The notes: a model not told the origin generated them from the sequence alone. A stretch of DNA of 64,000 nt from Acanthochlamys bracteata (GCA_019914995.1 CM034135.1:8186501-8250500), one strand, 5' to 3'. Counted from the first letter of the stretch, positions 12,218-25,120 are shown. Made by a program: numbers and translations.

Positions 12218-14125
12218 ATCAATTAATTAATACTGGCAGTGACACGATGGCCGCGGAGGAAGGGACGGCGGTGCACATATTATGACGACAAAATTTTTTT
12301 TTCTTTTACGCGCAGTATATAAATTATTATTACTGTTGATGTTATATATAATAGAGAGAGTCAATGATGACAATAATAAGACGGCCAGCTCTAAAGCTGT
12401 GATAATTTTTCGTTAGTAACTTCAACATTGTTATCTTTGATCAATATGATCTCAGCTGGCAAAATACCAGGATTTGTATTCTACATGCAAAACTAATCAC
12501 CGTGTATACTATTCGTAGGTAGCTCTTCTTCTGAATGTAACACGAGTAGCTTTTACTTCTAGATGGTTCTCTGATTAACAAGTTGAAGGATGGATCTCGT
12601 TTGTTCTTTGCAATCCTTGAATCTCACAAGAATATAACATAAAGGGCTAACTTTGTAATCAATCAAAAAACGCTTTTTTGCTTTTTCTTGATATCTTTCA
12701 GATTCAGAAACAAAAGGGAATCGTCTCTTTGCTTGCATTTGCAGTTAGTAAAAAGGATTACCTAATCATCTCAACAATTTTATTTGCAAGTGAGAATCAC
12801 ACATCTCAACAATTTAATCGATCAATCAGCTGAGGTGCATTTTGCTGCTGATCTTTTTTAATTAGGTAGTGATAAGTACTGGCAAAATCTTTCTGATCAG
12901 GTGTAGCAAATATAATAAGCCATTTTGATGATAAAGGATATATATTAATTGTCACTCCTGCAGTAAAATGTACCTGCTGTGATCATGACTTACGCATAGT
13001 CCAGAGCTTGCTAGATTAATATGGTCTTTATTTAATTTCTTGGAAGAAATTTTTTACTCACGCAGACTTCGGCAGTGTTGCTTAACAGGTGTTCTCCTGA
13101 GGTTCAGGTTCCACTTCACGAGTCATCATGGGAACTTCTTAGTCCAAATCCAAGCAACCAGATCTATCCATAATCACATGATATCTTATCCTGGTGTTCC
13201 TGCAACGTTTTGCTTTAGACTTTAATAACCATAGCGAGCTAGTAATCTACGTTTATTTTATTTATAAAATGATAATTAGATGCACTAATGACTTTGAAAA
13301 TTGAATCAATAAGCTACTGCTTATCTCGGTTGCTTCTGCTGTTTTGAAGACGTCTGGCAGATTAAGGGGGACAGCTAAAGACTAATCGCCTATTTTCAAA
13401 TTAACCTGGATGGTTCGTGCTCTCTGGAAACCTTATCCTATCTGAGTATTCTAATTTTCTAAACGAAAAAGAAAGAGAAAAACAAAACAAGTTCTAGTAG
13501 AGTAAGTAGATCATTCAGGAATTTTGAGTTTAATGAATTGACCAGCTAACTAGAGCTATCGGAAAGAACCAAATGAACAGGTTTGGAAGTTTGAAAAGGA
13601 ACCGTGTTACCGAGCAGAGCAGAGCAAATATAGCTCACTTTTAACTAATAAGGTTTATGAGAAGAAGCAAGCAAGTGATAAGTTGTTGTTCGCTTTTCTT
13701 TTGATTGATTGATGGATACGAAGAAAATTATCAAAAACAAACATACATGGATGGAAATATGTTTGTTTGCTAATAAACGTCTTCATACTATTTCTGTAGG
13801 CAAAGTCCGTGGAGAAGATGCCATTGCGTAGCCTCCAAATCAGTATGGTTGTGATTTGAAACCAGACCACACCATGTTCTTGCTTGATCGTGATTCACTC
13901 ATCTTCATTTTGCATGAACAGTTCTACTGCTTGGCGATCATGGCATGTTTGTAGTGTATTGGGTCCCCTATTAAACCAACCTTTGCCAAAACAGCTTGGT
14001 TCGGGCCTGATGACAAGAACATTTAAAATACATACATACCTACCAAGTATAACTAATATATGTATATATATAAAGAAAGTAGCATAATAATATCTACACA
14101 TGGTTGCTTTGTTGAACGCTATTAC
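12218..14125. other. intergenic, no secure gene
   Basis: Nothing firmly recognised. A minus-strand stretch near 14025-13895 reads RPEPSCFGKGWFNRGPNTL and TCHDRQAVELFMQNEDE before a stop; it looks mildly coding-like but matches nothing I know. Confidence 0.4.
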
Positions 14126-14363
14126 AGAGGCGTTTGGAAATACTTATAAAATAAATATTTTTTTAAATAAAAAATATTTTTATTTTTTTAAGAAATAAAT
14201 TTTTTTATTTTTAAAATAATAATAATAATATGTAATAAAAAAATTTTATTACATAAATTTTTTTTATATTTTTTAAATATTTAAATATTTATAAAATATA
14301 CATTAAAAAATATAAAATTAAAAATTAAAAAAATTATTAAAGAAACGCTAATCCAAACGTCTC
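14126..14363. mobile_element. MITE-like AT-rich element (copy A)
   Basis: About 238 bp, bounded by inverted ends containing GGCGTTTGGA and TCCAAACGTC, with an almost pure A/T interior that itself forms inverted repeats. End sequence, size and composition match copies at 19079, 24857, 30645 and 39009. Target-site duplication is unclear here. Confidence 0.6.
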
Positions 14364-15130
14364 CCACAGCACTTCAACCAGCTCTACGTGTTAGAATGAG
14401 GCCCAAAAGTAAGGGCTTGTCGTGACAATGGGCCTGCCAGCATTTTAGGGTTGTAAGCTTTCAGTTTGGGCTTATTATTTATAACTATGGGCCCTTAACT
14501 GAGTTGCATATACGGCTGCGAGCTGTCTGGCCTGGCTCAACAATCTCATCTCTAAACAAAACAAGAAAAAACTGCGGTAGCTCAGGGGTTAAAAAGCCTC
14601 CGTTTTAATAGACTGCCATTCAGGCTGTTTCTTAACTTTTCATAATTCAAAATTTTGTTTACGGAGTTATAAAATTTTTAATAATAAAAATTTTATATAA
14701 AATAAATTATAAAAAAGTTATAAATTTATAGAAAATTTTTCTTTAAAACTTAGTTTTGTTTAAAACTTTATTTTTTCAACTATTCCAGCCAAAGTCTAAT
14801 TAAGTAAACTTAGTAGCTTTTCTTGCTAATTCTAGCCGTTGGATTAATAGTCTAAAACCATGATCAACGTTCAGTAATTAAACCACCACCACCACTAATA
14901 CCTCCTTTAAATTAAATGGCATCTAATTAATGTGGTGCACTACTAAATTACCAATTCAAGGCTTTTAAATATAAGGTAGGGCTACAACAAGGAGGCGCAG
15001 CACAAAATTAAATAACTAAATTCCTCTTCCGTAACTGTAGTCCCTTGCCTTTCCACGCCTTCCTCTCTCTCTCTCCCTCCATCAACTTCTGTGTCTCTCA
15101 TTGTAAAGAGGAGCAGCAGTAGTAGCAGTC
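14364..15130. other. upstream region of the MYB gene
   Basis: Contains several TGGGCY or reverse motifs (about 14400-14495: GGCCCA, TGGGCC, TGGGCT, TGGGCC), a possible TATA element (TATAAGG at 14970-14976) and a CT-rich leader at about 15060-15080 that probably belongs to the MYB 5' UTR. The TATA call is by motif and position only. Confidence 0.4.
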
Positions 15131-15754
15131 ATGAACAGCAGCAATATTAACATTAGCCAAAGAGAGAAAGTTTCCATGATCATGAGCAGCAGCAGCAGCA
15201 GCAGTCCCTTAACACCTCTCCAGAGATTTCTACTTTCCTCCTCCTGTCAGCCACAGGCCCATTATCATGATCATGATCAGCTACCTTTCACTAACCAGAA
15301 CAACGACGATGTAATAGTGTTCGATCACCAACAACCCAGTAGCAGCAACAAGAACAAGAAGAAGGACTCGGTCACAGCTGAAAGCGTCATCTACTCAAAC
15401 CTCACCGGCGCCTATTGCGCCCCAATTGCAAGTGCAACAACATCTCTTCTCGGCAACAGTGATGGTGTTCTACTGGATTATCAGTACCCAGCATTCTCTA
15501 ATATTGGAGGAGTAGGTCATCCTTTATATTACTACCCGAATGAAGATCAGGATGCTGGAGGTTTTCTTGCTAGCACCACACTGATCAATGATAATGGTGT
15601 TCTATTAGCAGCAGGAGATGATAATATTGACGCTGTTAACATAGAATTTGAAAAGGGAATATCATCCAGGAGTACCACCAGCTCTGCTTGCTCCTCTTCT
15701 GCACCATCTGCATCAGCTCAACTTCTCAAAGGATCTTGGACTGAGGACGAAGAT

Positions 15755-15788
<34 letters not shown>

Positions 15789-16874
15789 CTATATATACAT
15801 TCTTTTTTTCATCGTCTAAGTTGTAATGTATAGATCGAAGATATATTGTTGAAGATAATCTTGTCTAATTACAAATGTTTTTCAACTCATTTGCTGTATA
15901 GTTTGTTGGTGAACCTGGTGAAGCAGCACGGAATAAGGAAGTGGTCTGTGATTGCCAAGAAGCTTGTGGGAAGGGCAGGAAAGCAGTGCAGGGAGAGATG
16001 GCACAACCATCTGCGACCAGAAATCAAGGTACCTATGTATACCAATGGTCATTAATTAATTAATTATAATTCTTTTTTTCTGTAGATGTATGTCCTTTTA
16101 ATTTCACGGATTACATATACGTATGTTCTGTTCATGACGCATGAACAGAAGGATGCATGGACGGAAGAGGAAGAGAAGATGTTAGTCGAAGCACACAAGA
16201 AGGTTGGCAACCGTTGGGCTGAGATCGCTAAGCATATTCCTGGAAGAACCGAGAATTCGATCAAAAACTTATGGAACGCCACCAGAAGGAGGCAGAATGC
16301 AAAGAGAAAGAGCAAGAAGAGGGCTACAGGCAATGGAGATAAGTCGCCGTCCAAAGTCCTCGAAGAATACATCAGGACCCAGACATGTAAACATAACTAC
16401 GGCGGCACGAAAACTGCACCATGCCCCCCAAACACATCTTCCGTCACATTTCCTGAGCATATCGATCAGTTCTTGCCTTTCAATAGTTCCACCTCATCGT
16501 TCTCTAGTGCAACCACAAGCAATTGCAGCTTGCTTTTCAATAATGAGCACTTCTTCTATGAGAATCCCGATGATCAGCAAGCAGTTCATGTTGAAATTAA
16601 TGGTAATTCAAGTTATGACAACGGCGTTATTCAAGATCCTTGTGCGCCTATATTGGATGATGTTATGCGCTTTATCGACGAAGATGAGTACCAGTTACTA
16701 GGCATGGATGGTAACACATTCTTAGCTTCGCCACCATCTGCTAATTTCTTAACAGAGGCAACGTCAGGTGATCATTCTATTGGAACAAATTCAATTACTT
16801 GTGAAGCCAGTCTCAACGCAGAGTACAATTTTTCGCCATCGCCCAACATGGATATGTTCATCAACATTAATTGA
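15131..16874 (+). CDS. R2R3-MYB transcription factor, MYB64/MYB119-like
   Basis: Exons are 15131 to about 15756, 15902-16028 and 16149-16874; with the junction at 15756 the protein has 492 residues. The N-terminal ~200 residues are Ser-, Asn- and His-rich. The DNA-binding domain starts KGSWTEDED and continues [20 protein letters not shown] and [17 protein letters not shown] (R2), then [18 protein letters not shown] and [18 protein letters not shown] (R3). The [17 protein letters not shown] signature and the KHKR-like tail place it near MYB64/MYB119, which in Arabidopsis act in female gametophyte cellularisation; that role is family knowledge, not seen here. Oddity: the phase-conserved donor after GAT AG is followed by TCTC, not GT, because a (TC)14 tract occupies 15757-15784. 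A donor at 15823 (GTAATG) keeps frame but inserts 22 residues in R2. The ...NSIKNLW sequence replaces the usual NHW Trp context (NLW). Confidence 0.85.
15757..15784. repeat. (TC)14 microsatellite at the MYB exon 1/intron 1 border
   Basis: Fourteen uninterrupted TC units begin directly after GATAG, the last coding bases of the R2 start. Length polymorphism here would alter the distance to any usable splice donor and, if retained, the reading frame of R2. Confidence 0.9.
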
Positions 16875-18227
16875 ACAAGAAGCTGCCGTGAACCAAGATG
16901 CATCTTCAGGTTGTCGTAAGGAGTCGGTATCTTCTTCTTCATCTTTCACTTTACAAGAAATTCTAAATTGGTCAAGAAAGTTGTTTTATCTCTTAGTGTT
17001 CATGGAGTTCCATGTGTAAGAAAAGTATACCAAGCTTTAATTTCATGCATGTTCTTGTTTTTATATTCAGAAAGCAAATCATAACAAGGAGCGAAGGTTG
17101 TATGCATGGAAAATGACAAAGACCGTTAGGAATCTCTGTTGCTTGTAGATAGAAATGCTTGTCTTGATTTGCTACCTTCGTGAATTCCATGAAGCAAAAG
17201 ATTGTTTTTTTCTTTTCAGAACACATTGTATTCGTTTTCTTTTTGCAGCACGCTTCTTTTTCTTTCTGTTCTGCGTAATCATTAGTAGTTCCTGAAGAAA
17301 AGCCTCGTCTCTTTGCCCTTTATTCATGAGATTCATAACTCCGCTTTGCAAAGTAGCAGAGCTTTCCTTCTTCAGACTCCTCGTCCAATCAAAGGAAATG
17401 AGTATTAATTATTGCAACCAGTAAATGAAAATTTATATGGTTTGAATGTTTTCCCCCTATTTCTTCTATTCAAATTTAACTTCTTTATTAGCTTGTATGG
17501 TGACAATTACTCAATTTCCTGTTCAGAAATCGTTAGTCATGAAGTTTCGACTTTCAACGGAATTCAAATAGTTGCCTATTTATTTAAACCTGCTTGCGGT
17601 TGTTTGAAATTTAAGAATCAAATACAATATTGGAATGTGCAAGGAAGAAATCAGCCATGGATGCATATCTGATATCTACGAAAACATATATTGTTGGATA
17701 TAAACAAGTATAGAAGCATGCCGTGCTTCTTATAATGAACCCTTGGGCCATAAATTGAGAACAATGAGAAGATATGAGCAATTTACAATTTGGGATGTGT
17801 ATCCCACTGCATTGAAAGAGAGATCGATTATACCACCGCTAATAGCTGAGATAATCTGAAAATAAAAAACGGTTGCCCATACTCTCTTATTCCGGTGCTT
17901 TTTGAAAAGATGAGTTTCCCCTGTGTCTGTTCAAACTGAAGGGAACAAGAATATGCTAGACTTAGAAATGATTAATCATAAGAAAATATTGAATACACTA
18001 CTATTAAGGTTGCTGACGACTAAGAGAAGAGCAATGCTTAGATTTATATGTATTAAAACATTCTTTAATATATTGGCTTGATTTAGAGCGCCGTTGGAAG
18101 AGCTTATGGAAAAAATATTTATTAATTTATTAATTTTATGTTTATTAATAAAAAATTTTAGGTCGTAAGAATTAATTCTTACTTATTTTTATTTTTTTAT
18201 CCCAAATAAAAAAACAAAAATGGTTTT
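16875..18227. other. 3' flank of the MYB gene, no gene seen
   Basis: AT-rich flank, presumably including the MYB 3' UTR. An AT-rich segment at about 18085-18245 begins with CGCCGTTGGAAGAGCTTATG and may be a decayed relative of the MITE family, without a matching far end. Confidence 0.45.
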
Positions 18228-19029
18228 TTAAAAAATACAATAAAAATACTTAAAGTTCATTTTAAAAAAATGGCAATTTTTCTGTTCTGCATGTCTCCAG
18301 TCTTCTACTTCAACATTCTTCTCAACTTTTCTCATAAGCTCTTTAATTGCGATAGAAACTACGCCGTGGGAAGAGTTCTTGCGTGCCAAAACTTCCTCTG
18401 AGATCGGAAGCAGGGACTCCGCTGCCAACTAGGGCTTCATCTTCTACAAGGGCTGCAATGAGCTCGATCTGATGAGCAGCAAGGGACTCCAGGCGGCGAG
18501 TCCAGTCACGACAGTTGGCGTAGGGTCTTGAGTCAGATAAAGCGATAGAAACTGATCTCAAGTGCTTGAAGGGAGGGCTTAAGAATGGACTCGTTGCTCC
18601 CGTTGTATTGCTCGCTAGATAAGCTAGGAAAATAATCAACTTGCAAGTACTGTTTAAACATCTTCGTTATAGATAAGGTTAATTTCATGCAAGTACCCCG
18701 AAGAATTGCATCAAATATGAAAAGGTAGCCGCATCTTTGTCTGAGTCCTTGTTGTCTCCTAGGTTATCCAGAAGCTGAAAGAAATCTTTCGGTATCCTTT
18801 GGTGGGGTAAGCAATAGGCATGCAGCTCAAACAAATCAGAACCAAAGTGAATACGTCCGAGTATTGCCATGTGCAATCTGCAGTATACTGCTTGAATTTG
18901 GATTTGACAAATGATTAAGATCAAAGGAGGAACGAGATAAAACGAATGCACCTCCTTGATTTGGTACATAAATGAGAGCCTCCCTAACACATTTCGTTGG
19001 TTCCTGGAGACTTCATGAGAAGCTTGCAT
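18228..19029 (-). pseudogene. unassigned broken host gene
   Basis: Two minus-strand regions have coding character. About 18890-18697 reads LHMAILGRIHFGSDLFELHA, then DFFQLLDNLGDNKDSDKDAA and TFSYLMQFFG, followed by a possible GT donor. About 18620-18228 reads SIALSDSRPYANCRDWTRRL, ESLAAHQIELIAALVEDEAL and then, only in another frame, PISEEVLARKNSSHGVV and AIKELMRKVEKNVEVEDW. The change of frame within the second region suggests a frameshifted remnant. I do not recognise the family; both pieces may come from one gene. Confidence 0.4.
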
Positions 19030-19078
19030 GGAGGGAGTATTCCTTTCTTGTCTTCTACCATCTCTTGCTTGTTACTAA

Positions 19079-19291
19079 GTGTGCGTTTTGAAATTTCTTA
19101 TAAAATAATTTTTTTTTTAAATAAAAATATTTATTTTTAAAAAAAATTAACAAAAATATTAATAAAAATTTTTTTTCTATATTATCTAAATTTTTAAATA
19201 AATCTTTTGAATATTTATAAAATATGTATTAAAAAATGTAAAATTAAAAAAAATTAAAAAAAAAATTTTAAATGCAATCTCAAACGCATCC
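19079..19291. mobile_element. MITE-like AT-rich element (copy B)
   Basis: About 213 bp with ends GTGTGCGTTTTG and CAAACGCATCC, flanked on both sides by TAA (19076-19078 and 19292-19294), as expected for PIF/Harbinger (Tourist) target-site duplication. The interior is nearly pure A/T. It lies between the broken gene and RPP0. Confidence 0.65.
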
Positions 19292-19694
19292 TAAAAAGAA
19301 TCCATTAGGACCTGACCTGATTCAAATCATTCAACAAGGGAGCATAATTATGGCGACAAACCACTATCAAGAGAGATTAAGAATGACAAATTTCATACGT
19401 AAAAATAGATAACTTGGTAACAAACCGATAAGTATAAAAAGCAAGAGACCATGTCCACAGACCACTTTTAGGCTCAGCATTGTCAACATACATAATTCAT
19501 AAGTACAAAACAAGAATTTAAGAAAATAAATTTCAACATTATGACTTAACAGCTGTCGCTTCTTCTATGTACTTCAACAAGAAGCCCACCAACTAAAATT
19601 CAAACAAACTCAGGCAGAAACTAAAACCTCAAAGAACTAAAACAGATAAAAGTTAATAACTTGTTTATGTGTTCAACAAAATAAGCTAGTACTT

Positions 19695-21632
19695 CTAATC
19701 AAAAAGGCTAAAGCCCATGTCATCATCAGACTCCTCAGCAGGTTCTTCCTTCTTCTCCTCCTTGGCAGCCGGAGCAGAAGCTGCACCTGTGTCAGCAGCA
19801 GCTACTGGTGCAGCAGCAACTGCAAACTTGCTAGGATCCTGCATTCAGCACGAAATAAGCAATGGCATCTAGCAGCCTACTAGCAAGTACATCATGTCTA
19901 AGCATAACATTAGCACAACAGCCTCACCTTCAAATATTCTTTAACCTTCTCAGCCTGTGGGAAGGTATACTCAGTGGCAACTGCAACTGCAAGTACATTC
20001 TTGTAGGCATTGATGAACATGTGAGGAGCAGCAGCCAAAGTTGGATAGGAAATGGCCAGAGAAAGTGAAGTCACCATCGAAACACCGGTAGCAAACTTCT
20101 CAACCAGATCATCCTCAGTGAGGTCCAGCACCTCGGGACTGAAGACTGAACCATTATCATAGACAGACAAAACGATAAGACCATAAGAGAATGGCCTTAT
20201 GCCAAGCTTTGCGAGGAGGGCAGCTTCAGAAGAACCTACTTTGTCTCCTTTCTTGATCAGCTCAACAGGGGTAATGATTTCAACAGTACCCTTGTTAATC
20301 TTTGTTGGGATGTTGAGAACCTGACATGTTGCAGATGACAGAAGAAACAAAATGACCACTAGAATTCTTATTTATGGGTTTGCCATACAGAAGCAGACTG
20401 TCTAACCTGGAAGAAGGAAGTCTGGGAAGGATCCAGTCCAGTGTTGCCAGGCGGGACAACAACATCAATGGGAGCAACAAGTCCTACACGTGCAGGAGCT
20501 CCGACCTAATAGGAAAAAGTTCAGAAATTTATAAAAATACCATGTCAAAAACTTACCTCTGAAGCTGTACTATTCCACAGAACGAAACCATAAGCATGCC
20601 CTAGTCACTAAACTTGGCAAACATTGACGTCAAGCTATGCACAAAGAATAAGTAAAAATACAAAGATAATGTTAAGCCAATCTCTTGTACCATCCTATGA
20701 TATTTACACCAAAATTTGTGCATTGAGATCTAGGGAGACATCAGGACCTCAAGCTCAAGTCTAGCAAGCATATAGCTTGATCTTGTTATGGGAACAAAAT
20801 GAAGAGGGTAACGACAGAGTGAACAGACTTACCTTCAATTTTACAAATGACAGTACCAAACTATTCAACATTATAGTTTGATACAGGGCATGCTTTGGAT
20901 TTAACTTAAAAACATCACTTAATACGAAAGCAATTGACTAACTAGTTCATCTTAGTTTCTTATTCTTGTGACCACCATTAATACTTGACCATCTGAGATT
21001 TCTCAACTTCCTCAATGGACACGGAACAAGTCATAATCCTTACCCCCATTAACATGCAACTTAAAAAATAAATATACAAGTATTGATTCTAACGACATAC
21101 AATAGTCCCCGTGATGCATTAAACATACATAGATTCTTTCCATACATAGCACCATAGTACCATTAAGAAAAAAGTATCTTTCATTTATATATACCTTGTA
21201 CTTAGCGACCTCCTCGCTGACCTCCTTAAGATCACCCTTGGTGAAGATCAATCCCACATTTCCCTACAATCGGATTAAAAAACGATCGTGACAACTGATC
21301 AAACATATAGCTACGGAGAGAATACACTGAGCATACATGACGGAATTATGATGAGAATGCAAACTTAAACTTACGACAAGGAGAGGGAGAAGATTGAGGT
21401 AGTCCTTGTTGCCAGTCGCCTCCGCATGGATCCTGATGCATCGCCTGATGAGCGTGTTCTTCCCCATGAGCACGACCGATTCACCACGTAGACCTCTCCT
21501 GATATTCTGGAGCTGATTGGATCCAACGTTGTCTGCCGCCGCAACGAGGACCTGGCTGTACTCATCTAGAAGCTGGCAAAGCTTCCGGTCATACTGAACC
21601 TTCTTCTCTGCCTTGGAAAGCTTGATGGCCAT
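19695..21632 (-). CDS. RPP0: 60S acidic ribosomal protein P0
   Basis: P0 is the base of the ribosomal stalk; it binds 28S rRNA with its N-terminal L10 domain and anchors P1/P2 dimers that recruit elongation factors. Five exons on the minus strand: 21632-21375, 21263-21195, 20505-20407, 20320-19928 and 19838-19695. They join in phase 0 throughout to give 320 residues, the normal length. Seen motifs include [18 protein letters not shown] at the start, [64 protein letters not shown], and the hinge and acidic tail ending [13 protein letters not shown] that is diagnostic of stalk proteins. The exon ends all carry GT and [15 protein letters not shown] in the L10 domain resembles monocot P0 more than eudicot P0, a weak hint about the organism. 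Confidence 0.97.
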
Positions 21633-21844
21633 CTTTCTTCTTCAAATACTAGTACAACTGTTATAACTGTTGATCTATCTATCTAACAGAAACTTAAAAA
21701 ACTCGAGAGAGGGCCAAAGACGAGCTCGGGGCCGTCAAGGCGGACGGCTATCAACCGTCTCTTTAACCCCAACAAACAACTGCTAGCTACACAGAACGAA
21801 GAAGACGAATGAAACAAGCGGCGGCGTGTGGATGTAGAAACAAG

Positions 21845-21910
21845 AACCCTAGCACGAGTTCTTATTTTCGCGCCAAATGGACTGAAGCGGAAAAGTAATC
21901 TAGGCCCATT
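21845..21910 (-). promoter_or_regulatory. telo-box and site II motif upstream of RPP0
   Basis: AACCCTAG (21845-21852, telo-box core AACCCTA) and GGCCCA, that is TGGGCC on the minus strand (about 21903-21908), lie 210-280 bp upstream of the RPP0 start codon. Telo-boxes combined with site II (TGGGCY) motifs are a known signature of plant ribosomal-protein and other growth-related promoters bound by TCP factors. Their presence here is seen; their activity is inferred. Confidence 0.5.
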
Positions 21911-24856
21911 ACTGTAAGAACGTAATGGAGGCCAACAAGAAGATTACTGTAAATGCATGCCGGCCCGTAACCGGCCTGTTTATGTTTCTTTCTTTTTGTT
22001 TTGTTTGAAGTTCGAAAGCCTTCGGTCACTGTCCATCGCGTGTTCGTTCTCTGTCGATCACCGTACCGGTTCACAGTCTTTCTTCCTCTGAACGAGGAGA
22101 AGCAGAAGAAGGAAGCAGTCGACAGGAATCAGGCGGAAGAAGGTTAACGATTCGTCCATGGCTTCTATGCTAAATGCGATTCGAGGCACGATGTTTCTGG
22201 AAGGCGCGTTCCGAATCTTTCCCCAGTCTAAGGTTCATTTAAACTTTCTTACTTTTGTCGTAATCTATTTATTGAAACTGTGTTTATGTGTAAGTCGTTG
22301 CCATGATTTGTTGTTGAAAAAATTCGTGCAAGTGTTATGATCTATTTAGTTCCATTGGTGTGTCTGTAGGTAATTTGGGCGAAGCATATATTTCGAAGAT
22401 AGTGGAGTTTTAAAAATCTAATCTTTCTACACAGAAAGCATACATATGGATTCTCAAATCGTAGAAAATTACTAGTATTGGCAACATGTAGCTTATGGAA
22501 ATCAATTGCACCTTGTGGCCCATGAAATGGAACCCAGCCTGATCAACTTAGCTCTCTTCCGTAAGAAAGCTGGACTCTAAATTGCGTTAGGCACCAGTAG
22601 CTATCATTATATATTTTCTGATTTTGTTTTGCTTGAATTCAAGTGTGATTCTAATAATGTCCGTTTCAATTGTTTGTTGAGAGTTTTGAAATAAAAATTT
22701 CGGGTGAGGAACGGTAGGCACGTGAAATGCACGCAGGTCGTTTCACCAAAACTCGCTTTCTTAATTAGTTGCTAGCTACTTGAATTCTCGGTACCTCCAA
22801 ACTCATGATCAGCTTCATATCCATTAAAATATTCAAAGTGACCCCTCACCGAATTTAGGAATGTGAATAGTTCTTGTGAAGATTTAAAATGAGACTATCG
22901 ACCTTGCAAATTTGTTGGATGGATGTGTGTTATTACATTCAGCTCACATTCCTTTCTTTCAAGGTGGTTCACTCTGCCCATGAAGATTAATAATTAAGTA
23001 ATCCTAATGTTCTTTTTTTTCTTCTCCATTTTATTTTTCAAGTCAGAAGAATCTCCATTTTAGTAGATTGCTGTGCACTTTGGGACGATGAACAGAAAGC
23101 TTGAAATTTGTAACTGTTGACCTATTGAAAGTTTTGCTAAGAATGCCAAACCTAGCTAGGATTGGACCATCAACAGAGTGCTTTTAGCTGGGCAGTTAAA
23201 AGTACTATGTTGTTTCTTCCTTTTGTTTGTTTAGTGGTCAGATTTTAAGTAAATTATTGGTACTGGATTGTTGAAAATGTGAAGCATGAACCAATGCAAG
23301 CAAGCATTTCCCGGTTTTCTTTCGACTGCAGCAGCAATAGCCAAGGTTTCATTTGCTTGGCAGGGACTTTCTACTGGGAGGAACACCCGTTATTTTAATT
23401 TCATATTGTTAAAACAAGAAAATCTCGTCGCTGTTGTTAATTTTCCTACTTCCTTTGGCAGTTTCTTGAGCTACTGTATTTAAGTAGAAAGAAAAAAAAG
23501 GAACAATAGGTAGTGGGGTTTTCGTTAGTGCGGGCAAATCAATTTCAATCGATAGAGAAGTGGTGGACCAGTTTTCTTATTATGGGCAATGGATCCTTTG
23601 CTACGGTTCTTATCTCTAGTTCACATCACAGCAGCTGATACAGCGCTTTCGTTTTTTATTTTTAAGTTTTAACCATGACTGTGACGTAATATATGAAGAT
23701 GAAGAGTCTGATTAGGAAGAGATGAGGAGTCATTTCATTTTCCCAACATTCTCTAGCCTTTAGTGCGGCTAACGTAAATATTAAATAATAAAAAAAAACA
23801 CAGTAAAAAATGGGATCGTTAGAATTATTGCATTGCTTAAAGAAAAAAGATATACTTTTGCTCGGTAGTAGAATTCAGCTTCTTAAACTGACTGCCGAAT
23901 CATTTAATATTTGGTTTAACTATTAAACGTCTGCAACTTATTAGTCTGACTCTGACCGAGTTGTTTCTTATCACTAGGTCTAAGTTATTTATCTAGGTTT
24001 GACTTTATATAATTGTTATATATGTTTGCATAGTCTTGGCTTACTACGGGGCATAAAGACGTATTTGACGATCAATCTCCATGGCAGCGTATTTTACGTA
24101 CAAATATTATTTTTGCGTTGTGGCTGAAGTTTCAGTAAAGAGATCGACTTTCGATTGATTTGATTCTTAATTAATTAGAGGTGAATCTAGCTAGCTAGGT
24201 TCAACAACCCAATAATGAGATGTCCATTGAAGAGTAATGGCAAGCATGTACAACCCAATATATACGCACACTCGGTAGAAAGTAAAGCTTGACTTTGGTG
24301 TCACGGCACGATGAGGGGATGTGAAATGGCATCGTAATATGTACACAGCACACACAGGTGGTAGGGAACCTTGGGAATATATCTTTTATCATAGAAATAA
24401 TTATTAAGATTAGGAAATCAGCAATCCACCAAATGAAATGAAAATCTGGGACTCCTTGATGGAATTTTTTTGGAGATCGAGCTGCTCCTATGGTTCATGA
24501 CTGGCCGGCCACACGCTAACATGAAGAACTAAAGAAGAATAATTCACCCCTCTCCCTGCGATGCGGCGGCAGCCATGCATGGCTCCAAAGGTGAACCAGA
24601 CCAGATCATTTATTTTATTTTCTGACTAATGGAAGCAGAAAAGTTTATCGATAGTTGTTTTATTTATATTAGATAAGATATATAATGGTGACGGTTATGT
24701 CCAAACAACAGAGAGCGTATCGTATAATTTGGGTTTACATCGTTGCAATAATCACCGTGCAACTTAATTGATCATCAGTTTATTTTCGTGATATTTTTGA
24801 GTTGACAAATGAAGTTGGCGCAATGGCTTTCTGCCCCCGCTTATAGGGGGCATTTA
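21911..24856. other. gene-poor stretch upstream of the MITE cluster
   Basis: No supported gene. An ATG frame at 22158 (MASMLNAIRGTMFLEGAF...) starts 526 bp from RPP0 on the opposite strand and could be a first exon ending at a GT near 22231, but no downstream exon was found, so it is not called. The rest is AT-rich and unique-looking. Confidence 0.45.
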
Positions 24857-25117
24857 GGGACCGTTTGGGATTGCTTATCAAAAATTTTTTTTTAATTTTT
24901 TTTAATTTTATATTTTTTAATACATATTTTATAAATATATAAAAAATTTATTTAAAAATTTAGAAAGTGTAGAAAAATTCTACGTAATAAGATCTTTTTA
25001 TTGTATATTTTTATTATTCTTTTAGAAGTAAAAAAAATATAACTTATTTTTTAAAAAGAACAAAAATATCCTTCATTTCACAAAAGCTCAATTTCATAAA
25101 CAATCCCAAACGCCCCC
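24857..25117. mobile_element. Tourist-like MITE (copy C, 261 bp)
   Basis: Ends are GGGACCGTTTGGGATTGC and, inverted, GCAATCCCAAACGCCCCC-like sequence (ACAATCCCAAACGCCCCC), flanked by TTA at 24854-24856 and 25118-25120. TTA duplication plus a GTTTGG-containing terminal inverted repeat are the marks of PIF/Harbinger-derived Tourist MITEs. The interior shares GAAAGTGTAGAAAAATTCTAC with copy E at 30645, which has the same 261-bp length and the same TTA flanks. No coding capacity. Confidence 0.8.
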
Positions 25118-25120
25118 TTA

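Noticed and set aside
16204-16701. 165-codon frame overlapping MYB exon 3
   Set aside because: Out-of-frame shadow; the R3 repeat and C-terminal region lie in the other frame.
22158-22340. Short ATG frame divergent from RPP0
   Set aside because: Sixty codons with no known similarity and no second exon found; it may be part of a noncoding divergent transcript.
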